64,000 nt of DNA from Physcia stellaris. Lineage: Eukaryota; Ascomycota; Lecanoromycetes; Caliciales; Physciaceae. Of this stretch, positions 1-10,191 are shown in pieces (positions within the stretch are counted from its first letter, which is position 1; each line of letters opens with the position of its first letter). The translations under genes and the position numbers were made by a program. The stretch covers positions 682,001-746,000 of the forward strand of contig JABSSW010000010.1 in NCBI GenBank assembly GCA_018902385.1. Reading direction: 5' to 3'. The notes under the pieces are model-generated. The model saw only the letters and a list, made by a program, of their open reading frames with translations, did no database searches and was not told where the DNA came from.

Positions 1-2
1 GC

Positions 3-233
3 ACTGAGTACTACTTGCATCATCTGCAGCCCGGGCAAGCTCCAGCGGACTTCTATCTTTTCTTCCCTTTAAACGTTGCACGACGAGCCTCGATCAAACT
101 AGCCTACCAATGTGAGCTCGCATACCTGGAAGAGGCGTTCGAGAGTATGAAGAAGAGGTTTCCAAAAGGCATGTGGGTCCTTAATAGTATTCTCAATCGA
201 TTTAACGGACATGGGGAGGGACTATTCGGGTAG
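3..233 (+). CDS. C-terminal end of a gene cut by the left window edge, unknown product
   Basis: An open frame runs in from the left edge and stops at 233, leaving 77 codons. No start is needed because the frame is open from the first bases. The tail is rich in aromatic and basic residues (for example FYLFFPLNVARRAS and MKKRFPKGMWVLNSI). Its style resembles the C-terminal tail of fungal-specific transcription factors, but this is only an impression and no diagnostic motif is present. It could also be chance reading. Confidence 0.3.
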   Translation, partial: TEYYLHHLQPGQAPADFYLFFPLNVARRASIKLAYQCELAYLEEAFESMKKRFPKGMWVLNSILNRFNGHGEGLFG

Positions 234-426
234 ATTGCTCTCAATTTAAGACCTCGGTGGCAACCAAAAACTTGTAAAATTGACCCGCGCATATACCTTT
301 ACACCGCCGTGCGATCACAAACTTCACAGTATGTCTACTTCAATACTGAAAGGCGTCAGCTCTCGATCCCAGTAGCTTAGACAGCGAAAGTACCACAAGC
401 CTAGCATTTTCCCCCATCCTCTTCCT

Positions 427-1661
427 CTAGCGGTACTGGCCGTTTTTTCCGAAGAACTGCGCCAGATCGCCGACGTCGACCCTACTAACCCCTTGACTAC
501 CAGCTGGTGCGCCAACGAAAGCACCACCATTGGTCGTGATGTACAGACTCGTTAGATCGCTATCGCCTACACCAAACCGAGCACTAGAAGCGCTGATGAT
601 ATCGCTGGAACTCTGGTTGAAATCACCTGCCACGACAAGCTGGGAACCTGTCCGCGTGTCCAGTCTAATGAGCGCGTTCCTGGGGCTGGCCACATAAGCA
701 AACCCCCAATCATCAAGAGCGAAATCATCGCACGCGATGCCTGAAGCGATCAGCTTCGCTTTGCCTGCCGATGAGCCATCTAGATGAATCTAGAGTGGGA
801 AACTGTCAGCCTTTGTTGACATATGTATTCTCCTTCTTTATTCCCTCTCCCTCGTGTAAAAGGTTTGCACTGAAAGGGAGATACTCACGGGCATTTTGTA
901 GAAAGTCTGCGCGCCAGAGTTACAATAAAAAAGCGTCTTGTTCTGGACCCGGAGCCCATTGATGCCAAAAGCCGCAAACTCCGTCTTATTTGGCAGGCCC
1001 GCCATGGAAGGATCTTTGATGACGAGTTGTGACCTGCCACTATCGACATTAAACTTCCAGACACCCCCCAAGATCGTATCCGCAATGAGCACAAAGTCAT
1101 CACTCCGCCGAATGCAAGTCATCCCATTCGGCAGAAGCGCGGAACCCAGAACCCCTATTTCCTTAACAGCGGGTGGCGTAAATATACTCCCATCAGGAAG
1201 TGCCACAAACCCCGCATATCAACCTCGTACACGCGAAAAGCACCCCCATCAACACCCTGTCCATGCACATAGAACCTATCTTCCGCAAGCTCCGTGATAC
1301 CGACTGTGTTCCGGAGCGCGGTGAAATTATGCAGCACGATGGGGGGGCGGATGGATAAGGGATCGATATAGAATAGGAGCGGGGCTGGGAAGGCTGTTGT
1401 AGCGAGGAGTTGGCCGTTGAAGCGGAATGCGAGGTTCTCGAAGCCGGCGCCGGCGTACGTGGCGATTTTGGTTACGGGGGCTTTTGAGGGGGCGGAGGGC
1501 GGGATGTAGGTTACGATTGGCTGGACAGGTACGGAGGGGGCGGTTGATGGGGAAGTTGGGGTTGGCGATGGTGCGGGTGAAGAAGAGGGCTGTGAGACTC
1601 GGGACGCGATTGCTATCGTGGTGCTGAGTAGTATCAGGATCGAAGATAGGAGAGTGGGCAT
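427..1661 (-). CDS. Secreted SMP-30/gluconolactonase-like beta-propeller protein, frame interrupted once
   Basis: The protein starts at 1661 with a clear signal peptide (MPTLLSSILILLSTTIAIAS), then a Pro/Ser/Thr linker, then a propeller-like body with NGQLL, LLPNGMTCI, GVWKFNVDSG, GINGLRV and YCNSG motifs. These are typical of the fungal six-bladed propeller family related to SMP-30/gluconolactonase; the substrate is unknown. An intron at 790-888 (GTGAGT..TCTAG) joins YKMP to IHLDGSSAGK in frame, and the protein ends NGQYR at 427. Between VYEVD and ALPDGS the frame changes at a four-base C run (1210-1213, plus strand). Adding one base there would restore continuity. A 62-nt intron with an odd GTTGAT donor is the alternative. 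Read literally the product is truncated, so this is either a young pseudogene or an assembly error. The family call is fairly firm and the exact function is open. Confidence 0.75.
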
Positions 1662-3763
1662 GGTGGTAGAGGTAAGTTGAGTTGTCCGTAGAAAATCGGT
1701 GTTATCACGGAGGACTAGAGGTACTGACGAACGGGGCGCAAATTATCACGATGCGTTCTGCTCGACGGGAATAGACCGTTATATATTCGCCGAGAGCCAC
1801 TGTTCCAATACAATCTACAATTCCCCACTACACAGGGCTCATCCTATCCGTACCATGGAATCCTGCGCTAGACCGCAAAGGGGCCAAAGAGCGATGAGTG
1901 GAGCCCAAGAACAGATCCGCAGCTCAGCAAATACCGTCCAATAGGATCGATTGGGGTAAGAGGTGTCCACGTCACAGATCTCCGCAACTGCTGAGACCGA
2001 GGTGAGATTTGAGAACTGCAAGGGAGATGTCTTCTTCTCAGGCTGATAATAGTCGCCCCTCATCAATAGTGACTTAAGGCGTCATGAGGCTTAGGTCTAC
2101 ATGGGGAATGCTATCGCATCTTGGGTATTGCTTTGGGTTTGATTCAAAGCGTATGTAAAATATGTTGGTGGAGCAGGTGGACCGAGACTCACAATTATTC
2201 CGAGATCGTTTTTGGCCCGAACATCTCAGATAATCCTGTCATTGTGATAATCGTGTGTCAGGGTCTCACTAAAACTCGAGACTTAGAGCGATTAGTTGAG
2301 ATAATAGATCTATAGAATTAGTGTAGAGTGATTGAAATTGTGTGAAGGAATAGTGAGTAACATATTCCTAGAAATAGGCTAGACTCTTAAGTAGCTAATA
2401 ATAATATCTAAAGAACTAATTTAATGGATGTTTAAGCTTCTGCTACAAATTGTTACCGGTGTATCGTCATGCTCAAATACTGTACTATTGTGATCTTTGA
2501 TTAACTAACCCCTTTGTATCTCTTTGACAGACATCTCCGCATCAGCTTGAACCGCTATGAGAATACCATTCTGTTGATTTTGCTTTCGATTTCGGTTCGT
2601 TGTGTGTCCTAGCGGCTTTGAGTAACCGGTCCTGTAAGGCCAGAACTCAAAAATCAGACATGGTTTCTTAGGTCTTGTGTATACATCGAAGAACCGGCTG
2701 CTGTCATGGCTGATTGAAATCCTGAGTTTCGTTGAGGACATCACCGGCTAGTTTCTCGGCATATTCTTTTTGAGCCCTCAGTAGAATCAAGATGGCGTTT
2801 GTCACAAAACGAGGCTTTTTATCATTGGTATTGGGATATATGTACAGCCGTTGGGAACGAAAGTGGCAAATGGCAAATTACAGTGCCTAGGAGTGTCATC
2901 ATATCAAAGTGCTCGAATCAATTCTTATTAATCTCTGGCGATTATATCAAATACAATGCTTGTCAGTGATGAAAGTAGGTTAAAGTGTAGCATCATTGAT
3001 TGCAGTGGAAAATGAAATGGTCTGATATGTAGCAAAGAGCCGGTCGTCGGGGTTCACTCTGATTAAGTATGGGCGCAAGGCGTCAAACACAATACATCTC
3101 GTCGAGCATATAGGAAATGTGCCTCGACAAGGTCACCCACGGCCCTCAGTGAGGTACTTGACAGACAAATAGACATGTCAGAAGCCGGAGATTGCGGCTC
3201 ATGAGACCTGGACTGTGCTTAAAAATCTTAATCGGCTAAAGAAGCCTTAAGCGCCAGGCTATTTTTAGGTAAGGGTCCAGGTGAGCCAAGGCCTGAGGCC
3301 GCCCCCAAAAAGCTCTCTGGTTACGGTCCACGTCCACGAACCTTTAGGCTGCCTCCAGGTGCCTAAAGAAAGGGTGACATCCTCCACCAGTGCACTCGCT
3401 CCACAGATGTCTTTAAAATCGAGTCTTCCATGCGAGATTGCCATCCAATCATTCGAGGTGACTCTATTGGCGGAAAATTTGGCTAATGCATTCTGGCACC
3501 CTCCCTCCCAGCAGTTGCCTAAAATTGCAGAAGATATATTGATCGCGCACCTGCTATGCTACAAGACTTCGAATTCACTAGACGCTGTTGGCCTGTCTGA
3601 CGCTTTTTATGCTCCTCCGACAAAGAGTATGTAGAGCTTGCTGTACCCGGCTTGTCACGACGAGTGCCCCTAGCTGACGTTGCGAACTAGAATCCATAGC
3701 TCAGAGATTGATCGCTGAAACAGCTACACTTCTTGATCCTGGCTAGAAGCAGAAACTCCAGTC
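1662..3763. other. Intergenic, about 2.1 kb
   Basis: No convincing gene is seen. A 79-codon minus frame (2505-2744) and a GTG-initiated 117-codon plus frame (3281-3634) exist, but neither shows family motifs. The middle part (2100-2500) is AT-rich, as expected of non-coding sequence. Confidence 0.6.
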
Positions 3764-5638
3764 ATGGCTTCTATCACAAAATTACCACTTGAGATGCTAA
3801 ACACCATGGCCCTACATCTCTCCGTTGTGGACTTAGGCAATCTTTCCATGACATGTGCGCACATGCGAAATGTCTTTGAGCCTATTCTCGCGAGCCAGCC
3901 GAAGCGCTTGATGTTTGCAAATCCGAATCTGGTGCGACTTGTAGAGCCCGAACACCCAGAAGCCTACGGGATCAATCAGGAAGACTTAATAGACTTGAGC
4001 AACGACGAGACTGATGTGGCTGAGCTTTGGGATAACTTGAGCCTCCTTCTGAAAGACCTATATGCTTGTCCGATGCTCGCAAAATACGTAAAGCACGTAT
4101 TCATTGATTATCAGAAACTCAGTCCGATAAACCATCACTATGAACAACCGGAGGGGTTTGAGCAGGTTGAGCATATAATCAGAGCTATGAACCACCTTAG
4201 GCCCGATGAGTATTTGGACCATGAATGTGGACCAGAATTCTGGGGCAGTGCATGCGGGTTAGCCGCATTGATCTTGTTGATACTTCCAAACGTCGAGTCA
4301 CTGGTCCTGGTGGGCTGTAATTGCCGTTATTACTCGGACAGGGACCCAATCATGACTGCAGCAGGAGCCTCGCTGACACCAGGTTCCCAGCAGGTGCGCC
4401 TACGAAGCTTGAAACATGTGTACGCCACAGGCTGTGTCGGAAGTTACAATCCAGCCTACAGTCCTTGGGGGCTTCTCGTGCTACCGTCAATAGAAACTGT
4501 TGAATTCAACCATGTCAGTAACGCCGTGCTGCTTACACCGGCTCCCGAATGGCCCGATGTCAATGCGTTGTGGCAATGCGCCCGAAATTGGAATGGCACA
4601 TGTCATCTTACGTCTTTGCATGTCCGACACCTCGGCCTAGATTCCGATTCATTCTACGAGATGTTTGAGTACATGCCTTTCTTGAAACGGCTTATCTACC
4701 GCTGTGTTTACCTTATAGGGAGAGGAGATGTGGACTCTCCAAATTCATCGTACCGTGGGGTTCACGTCGAGCGACTTGGCCAAGCAATTCAATTCCTTTG
4801 CGAATCCTTGGAGGAATTAGTCATCGAGGTCAGTGATATACGAGATATATGGGGTCATAACCGATGGCGCGCTTGGGACCGTGAAGAAGATTCCGATTTC
4901 GTGGTCTCGGAAGCTAGTAGTTCTGATGAGAGTGTTATAGAGGAACATAACAGTGAAGGTTGCAGCGGTGATGATTCAGTCTTAATTGAGGGAGGTTGCG
5001 AGCCACCTGCTTTCCCGAACAGTGTTGATGAGTTCGAAGAGATACCACCATCACAACTTGGCGTTCCCACTCAAGAAGACTTGGCCGACACTGTAATTCA
5101 CCATAACCCAGAACTTATTCTATCAAAGGATCGAGAGCCCTCCTGGGACGATCGATGCCCGACATTCTTAGGATCATTGGCTGCATTCAGAAAATTAAAG
5201 ACCATCAAGGTGCCAGCAATTACGCTCCAAGGTCCTAGCGTTTTTCAATGGTCTGGAAGAGGAGTGTCGAAAGTGCTCTCGGATTGGAATTATCGCCCCT
5301 CAATGAGGCCTAAAATGAAAGATCTATTGCCTAGAAGCCTTGAGCGCTTGACACTGTTCCGGCTTGAAAGAGATCATGCTTGTCTTGACCAGGATATCGA
5401 GGATATCCTGACAGAGAAAGCCTCCAGGTTGACGAACCTGATGAGCGTAGACGAACAGCAGCAGCCGCCATGGTGTCAGGCATCCCAGGCTGAGCAGCAA
5501 TTGTGGCAGTTTGACCGTTTCAGATCTTACATAGAATATACGGAGGAAGACATGGAGAGATGGGGATCACGTATGATACCGGCAAACTGGACAACCCCAG
5601 ATAATGAGTCGTCCCCACATGGAGGAGCTCAGGATTGA
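3764..5638 (+). CDS. F-box protein
   Basis: A single-exon gene of 624 aa. The first ~45 residues carry an F-box-like pattern: ITKLPLEMLNTMALHL followed by LGNLSMTCAHMRNVFEPIL. F-box proteins bind Skp1 and recruit targets to SCF ubiquitin ligases; the target here is unknown. The body has scattered Leu-rich segments (LEELVIEV, LKRLIYRC, LERLTLFRLE) like the loosely repeated LRR-type regions of fungal F-box proteins. An acidic, Ser-rich low-complexity stretch lies around residues 370-430. The frame is uninterrupted and the ATG follows an in-frame stop region, so the start is reasonably safe. It stands alone, with no operon-like partner. Confidence 0.85.
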   Translation: MASITKLPLEMLNTMALHLSVVDLGNLSMTCAHMRNVFEPILASQPKRLMFANPNLVRLVEPEHPEAYGINQEDLIDLSNDETDVAELWDNLSLLLKDLYACPMLAKYVKHVFIDYQKLSPINHHYEQPEGFEQVEHIIRAMNHLRPDEYLDHECGPEFWGSACGLAALILLILPNVESLVLVGCNCRYYSDRDPIMTAAGASLTPGSQQVRLRSLKHVYATGCVGSYNPAYSPWGLLVLPSIETVEFNHVSNAVLLTPAPEWPDVNALWQCARNWNGTCHLTSLHVRHLGLDSDSFYEMFEYMPFLKRLIYRCVYLIGRGDVDSPNSSYRGVHVERLGQAIQFLCESLEELVIEVSDIRDIWGHNRWRAWDREEDSDFVVSEASSSDESVIEEHNSEGCSGDDSVLIEGGCEPPAFPNSVDEFEEIPPSQLGVPTQEDLADTVIHHNPELILSKDREPSWDDRCPTFLGSLAAFRKLKTIKVPAITLQGPSVFQWSGRGVSKVLSDWNYRPSMRPKMKDLLPRSLERLTLFRLERDHACLDQDIEDILTEKASRLTNLMSVDEQQQPPWCQASQAEQQLWQFDRFRSYIEYTEEDMERWGSRMIPANWTTPDNESSPHGGAQD

Positions 5639-5784
5639 TCGTCACTCATGAACAATGCTGCGTATGTCATCGCAAGAAGAGAAGGATGCAGAGATCCTCA
5701 TCTCTCGCTGCGATGTGGCCGATATCTGCAAGTTGGTCGGCACCAAAACGACCCGCTCTTGAAGAAAGGTGTCATTATTTGCTA

Positions 5785-6093
5785 TTACCGTCTATCTGTA
5801 CAATTCCAAAATCCGCCAACCTTACGGGATTGCCCTTTGCTATCTGAATCATCTAACAGTGTCATTACAGCGGCAGCGTTAGCCACAGCAGTCCTGGATT
5901 GCATAACCTTGTGTCTCACAGTGTTGAAAGCAGCTTTATGCTTGCAGCGAGGGCAATAAGATGGGATCCAGTCCGTTCTGTACGTGGTCTCATTGCATCC
6001 TTTGCAGCCAGTCTCCAAGGTCTGGCTACACGGCAGCTTTCCCATATCTTCTGTACATCCACACTGCCAGAGCTTCTCTATATGGTAACACAT
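5785..6093 (-). CDS. Small cysteine-rich protein, unknown function
   Basis: I chose the internal ATG at 6093 (MCYHIEKLWQCGC) rather than the upstream extension, which is basic and low in information and includes a tandem repeat. The 102-aa product has about ten Cys in its first half, including CGC, CKGC and CPRC pairs spaced like a small zinc-binding or disulfide-rich module. The second half is Ala/Val-rich. Short ascomycete proteins starting MCY/MC..W..C with this pattern are common and uncharacterised. No signal peptide is visible, so zinc binding in the cytosol is more likely than secretion (inference). The gene is convergent with the F-box gene, about 150 nt away. Confidence 0.6.
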   Translation of the reverse strand: MCYHIEKLWQCGCTEDMGKLPCSQTLETGCKGCNETTYRTDWIPSYCPRCKHKAAFNTVRHKVMQSRTAVANAAAVMTLLDDSDSKGQSRKVGGFWNCTDRR

Positions 6094-6100
6094 GTTGATG

Positions 6101-6127
6101 GTTTCTCGTGGGTTTCTCGTGGGTTTC
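6101..6127. repeat. 11-bp tandem repeat, about 2.5 copies
   Basis: GTTTCTCGTGG is repeated twice and begins a third time. It lies just upstream of the preferred ATG of the Cys-rich gene on the minus strand, within its likely 5' untranslated region. Confidence 0.85.
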
Positions 6128-6576
6128 TGTTGTTTGCGAAGCCTTGTTTCAATCGTGGTATTTCCAAGCTCTGTCCTCAACCTCTCGTTACAAAATAAGG
6201 ACGAGAGAATACCTTCTCTCATGATCTGTTGTGAATAGAGAGCGAGACTTTCTGCACTTCAGCTTTGTTCAGCTTTGATATTGAAGCCAGCTAAGACAAT
6301 AGGATTGTCACTTAACTTTTGAGATTCGGATCGGGGCCTTTGTGCTAGTCTTTCAAACGCTCGTTTTCTTTGTTCTAGTGCAAAGCCGCATACTTTGGAT
6401 TAAATAATCACCTAGGTCATCAAGATATCCTTTGTTAAAACTGGTATCATTGGAAAGATACCAATATACTACTCCTTTGTATTGGACATTTGAATCGAAG
6501 ACTATACGACACAGGAGTGATAAGTCGAACAAGGCCAGATGAAAGACGACAGTATCATATCACATCCAGCTATGGC

Positions 6577-6584
6577 TATATAAA
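6577..6584 (+). promoter_or_regulatory. TATA box
   Basis: TATATAAA lies about 145 nt upstream of the ATG at 6729. It is followed by a C/A-rich, T-poor leader (CAACCACC.., CTCTCTCAACAAG) typical of transcribed fungal 5' UTRs. Confidence 0.6.
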
Positions 6585-6728
6585 CTCCCTCAACGTCTAT
6601 AATCCTTCTCATCTTCACAATCTCCAAAACGCAAAATTGCAACCACCAAAAAAATAAAATCAGCCATCATCTCAAGCCACACATCTACTACCAAACTCTC
6701 TCAACAAGAACCATCGATATCTGAAACA

Positions 6729-7376
6729 ATGTTATCATCTACCGGTACCAGTACCAAATCCAGCCTACGTTCTGCTCCCGACATGTCCAGCGAGCAAGAG
6801 TTTCCTGGTCTTGCACCTTCTACTTCTCAGCTGGACCTAAAGCCAAGAGCACCAATGAAGCCAACCCCGCTGGCACATATCTTTGGGCCCAAGTCAAAGT
6901 CGGCATCTAAACAAATTGCCCCACCGGCACCTAAACCGATTGCCACACCCGTGCGCACGGTATCTCCAGTAGTACCTCGCGAACCTCGACCTTCACGATG
7001 CACAAATCCATGCTGCCCTGTTACCGGCTATCACCTGACCAAAGTCTACACCTGCGGCGACCAAAACCTTCCATCCTACGTCAAGGAACTCGAGGGCCGT
7101 GCAGATAGGGCTAAGGCAAATGGGGTCAAGAATGCGTTCAATGAAGCCCAGAAGAAACTCGACCGCTTTTTCTTTTGGCACTCGGGCTCCGCGAACTGGT
7201 CCTTTGAGCGAATGGAGCAACAACTCGTGCATGGTCCTTTCGAAACTAGTGGACTAATCCAGGGATGTCCTTTCGAAACTAGTGGACTGATCCAGGGATG
7301 GAAGACGTATCTGTTTGAGGAACGTACACAGGTTGAGCTTCTTTTCACGGAACGGATCAAGATGCAGGAATGCTGA
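6729..7376 (+). CDS. Hypothetical protein, 215 aa, with a tandem duplication
   Basis: A single-exon frame from ATG 6729 to 7376, with a TATA box and a good leader upstream, so it is probably expressed. The N-terminal ~90 residues are Pro/Ser/Lys-rich and disordered-looking. The middle has a Cys pair (CTNPCCPVTGYH) and CGDQ, suggesting a small metal-binding or structural motif. The C-terminal half is helical and charged. Residues ~170-191 contain an exact-looking duplication of PFETSGLIQG encoded by a 33-bp tandem repeat. The family is not recognised and no membrane segment or signal peptide is visible. Its function is unknown. Confidence 0.6.
   Translation: MLSSTGTSTKSSLRSAPDMSSEQEFPGLAPSTSQLDLKPRAPMKPTPLAHIFGPKSKSASKQIAPPAPKPIATPVRTVSPVVPREPRPSRCTNPCCPVTGYHLTKVYTCGDQNLPSYVKELEGRADRAKANGVKNAFNEAQKKLDRFFFWHSGSANWSFERMEQQLVHGPFETSGLIQGCPFETSGLIQGWKTYLFEERTQVELLFTERIKMQEC
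7236..7301 (+). repeat. 33-bp in-frame tandem duplication
   Basis: Two 33-bp units, 7236-7268 and 7269-7301, differ at one base (ACTAATC versus ACTGATC). The length is a multiple of three, so the host frame is kept. The near identity implies a recent duplication. Confidence 0.95.
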
Positions 7377-8128
7377 GAGGATTGGGTCGGAATTATGAAT
7401 GGGATCTGAGGAAGGGGTAATCAATTTGGGGCTTTTTCTCATCAACAGTCGCAAGTACGCCAATGCCTTAATACTCCTTCATGAAGGTTGTGGTTAAATT
7501 TCGAGTATCATGCACTTAGCAGGCAAGGCTAATGCAGGAAGCTCACAGACTTCTGCTCGATTCGTCTCCAATGCATAAGATCTTTTCTTTATCTAACTAT
7601 CCAAAGCGTGATTCATGCTTTCTATAGCCTCACTTTGTGCTTATAAATACTGCTAGCCAACGCTCATAAGTATTTTACGTCCTAGTAAGCTTTGAATCGT
7701 TTCATATTTGTCATCGAGGGTGAAGAATATACGGTTCATTATAAGGAACCCAAATTTATGATGTTCACACCAGTCTAGATCATCATGATGCTCCAACAAA
7801 GCCTGAAAATGTCTTGAATAGGTAATCAGGGCATTCTAGTAGGACTGTCACGACCTAATTGACTACAATTTCTTGCCGTGTTTGCTGCCTTGACTTGCTC
7901 GTGAAACCTTCCTCATAATCTAGACTCTCCCGTGATTGTATTTCATACTTCTACTTTCCACTCGTTCCGCCCCAAAAGAACAGAATTCCTAGATCGTCGT
8001 GCTCGCAATCATCCACCCCGCACTTCTCTCCTGTCCTCATCCTCATCCCTCCACCTCCAGACCACCATCCCCTCCCTTTCCCTGTCCCTTTCCATTATCG
8101 TTACCCCCATGAGGCCTATATCCACCAA
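7377..8128. other. Intergenic, about 750 bp
   Basis: Downstream region of two convergent genes. It is AT-rich with no plausible coding frame. The 105-codon plus frame at 7932-8249 begins on GTG and is largely antisense to the next gene. Confidence 0.6.
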
Positions 8129-8649
8129 TCAGCCCCCAAGCCCAATAAACAAACTAAAACCCATCAAGCAAATCATTCTCCCCCACTTCGCCACGCCAAA
8201 ACCACGATCATACCCATCCTGTATACGCTCCTCCAGCTCTCGGACATAATACGGGCGATCTAAATCGCTGGCTGTAAAGGCTTCGCGCGTCGATGGGACA
8301 GAAGGCGCTGGTGCATAGCGGCTCCTTTGGGGGGGTCGGGTAGAGGCTCAGGGGTTTGTACTGTAGATGGAGCAGGCAAGTGGCGTAGAGTGTCTATTGG
8401 GATGCCTTCGAATGGCGCGGGGTTGGTGGGGAATGGTGCCAATGGGTTCGTTGCCGGGGCCATTTTGGGAAAGGCTTCGGCTTCAGGCGATAGAGTTGCT
8501 ATAGCTGAGGACTGATCCTGCATGTTGCTATTTCCAGCTGATTTGAGTGTCTGATTCTGGGATTTTGGTTGTGGGACATCGTTCTCGCCCACAACATTGT
8601 AATCGATACGTAACAACATATCTTTGTTGACTCGGGACTTTGAAGGCAT
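8129..8649 (-). CDS. Hypothetical protein with a C-terminal membrane segment, frame interrupted at a homopolymer
   Basis: The ATG at 8649 opens a 129-codon frame that would stop at 8260. Just before that, in another frame, a coherent C-terminus appears: TREAFTASDLDRPYYVREL, then EERIQDGYDRG and a short hydrophobic segment (MICLMGFSLFIGLGG), stopping at 8129. The two frames meet at a seven-base G run (8329-8335, plus strand), and one more base would join them. The N-terminal part is Pro/Ala/Ser-rich and disordered-looking. The product would be about 170 aa, possibly tail-anchored. The family is not recognised. A palindromic TATA element lies ~150 nt upstream. The break is either a homopolymer error or a young mutation. 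Confidence 0.5.
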
Positions 8650-10191
8650 GATGGTTTGGATGGGATTGCGTTGTTGTTGATTGATGAGATCGGTGGGTGA
8701 CTGCTTGTCTTGGAACGTTGTTTGAGGGGAATGACTGTTTGGAAGTCGGTATGGTGTTTGGCGTAGTAGTTAGGGATTGCGGGTATGAGTAAAAAGTCTA
8801 TATATATAGACTATTTCTCGAAGAGAGAATATCAGCTGCGTGAAAGGCGAATTTGTGTGAAATCCACTGTCAACTCATCACTTTTGCGATGAAAAGCAAC
8901 AGATGTCAGACTATTCAACACTCATCAATCATCCAGTGTGTGTTCGGGAACTCCCGAACTGGGGTTCAAGATCATTAGCTATATCACTACATGCGCAGTA
9001 ACCGTAAGGTTGTTGAATTCAGGGATGTCAGAAACTTGTTTCCAAAGAGCACTTTCGTCCCAGTATTCCTCTCTATGTAGTACCGACAGACAATGCCCAT
9101 CTAGGTTTTTCCTATGCATGTCGTCAATGCTGTCACCCTGCGGCTGGAAATGTGATTTAGAGTGTGGTCTCCCTACCATGGTTGTTGCTGTCGTCATACA
9201 GAAGTCATGGTCTTAGTTCCAGGCCTTAGTCCTTGATATGTACTGCATGATAGCAGATCACTATGTATGATGCCTTACCGAATTTTTTCCTGGCTGACAA
9301 CGTATTAGGAGCAGATTCACCATAGTGAAAGACTAAGATGAAAGAATTAAACGGTCCAAAAACTTACATTACTATCCCACCGTGTCCATTTCAGAATGTC
9401 CCAAGTCGGATAGTTGTTGGTCTGTCAGAGTAGAAGTAAAAAACTGCACCACTTGGGACCAGGTTGTGAATGTGAGCTAGGTGTAGAAGCTAGGTACGGA
9501 AATCATAGAAATTGACCTTTGAAGCTTTATGAATTGGTATTATGGATGGTTTCGAGAGATATTTCGGCAACATTGCTGTAAGAAAGTCTAACCTTTTTGT
9601 TGGGCATATGAGTTTAAAACTCTATCTCCTTTCTTTCTTTCTCGTCCACACTATTATTTTAATTGATCAAAGCTCGTGATAAACACTGGATGTAGAACCA
9701 ACTATGATTATCTTCAAGCATATAGAAAGCATTAATTAAAAAGAAAAACAACAAATATGATGGCAAGGACGGTAAAACTAGAGTAGCTCAGTGACATAGT
9801 TCAGACTTATGGATAATGCACCGAAGTCTTCCTCATTCATAGCTTGTCGTTCTATTCCACCTTGTTCTATCGTGGACCTCTACTGGTCTGTATCTGGTAA
9901 GCTTCAGATCTGGTTCTCAATGAAAAGAGGTTGTGAAAACGTACACATAGCTGGGTGTCCTTCTGACTCTTCGGAGATATCAGTTCATTCAAAGACATCG
10001 CTGTGACCAATATTGATATCTGAACATATTGCACGGTGAATTTCTCATGGCTACCAGCAGCAACCACCGCATTTCTTGCTCAGAAGTACATTGTACATAA
10101 GAATTTGATTTTGATCATATTACATAAAATCACTGCCTTAACAAGATCAGCGTCCAACTCCAAATACATAGACAATGCAGGCCCCCTACCA
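8650..10191. other. Intergenic, about 1.5 kb, with a small palindrome
   Basis: There is no supported gene. Short frames of 60-90 codons on both strands (8938-9216) overlap each other and show no motif. GTTCGGGA-ac-TCCCGAAC at 8942-8959 is a perfect 8-bp inverted repeat with a 2-nt spacer, a possible dimeric factor site. The rest is AT-rich. Confidence 0.55.
8799..8808 (-). promoter_or_regulatory. TATA-like element
   Basis: TATATATATA lies about 150 nt upstream of the minus-strand ATG at 8649. It is palindromic, so orientation is inferred only from its position. Confidence 0.45.

Noticed and set aside
3281-3634. 117-codon plus-strand frame
   Set aside because: It begins on GTG, shows no family motif, and lies in the upstream region of the F-box gene.
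9781-9860. Possible tRNA start (GTAGCTCAGTGACA)
   Set aside because: No matching acceptor stem and no proper B box.
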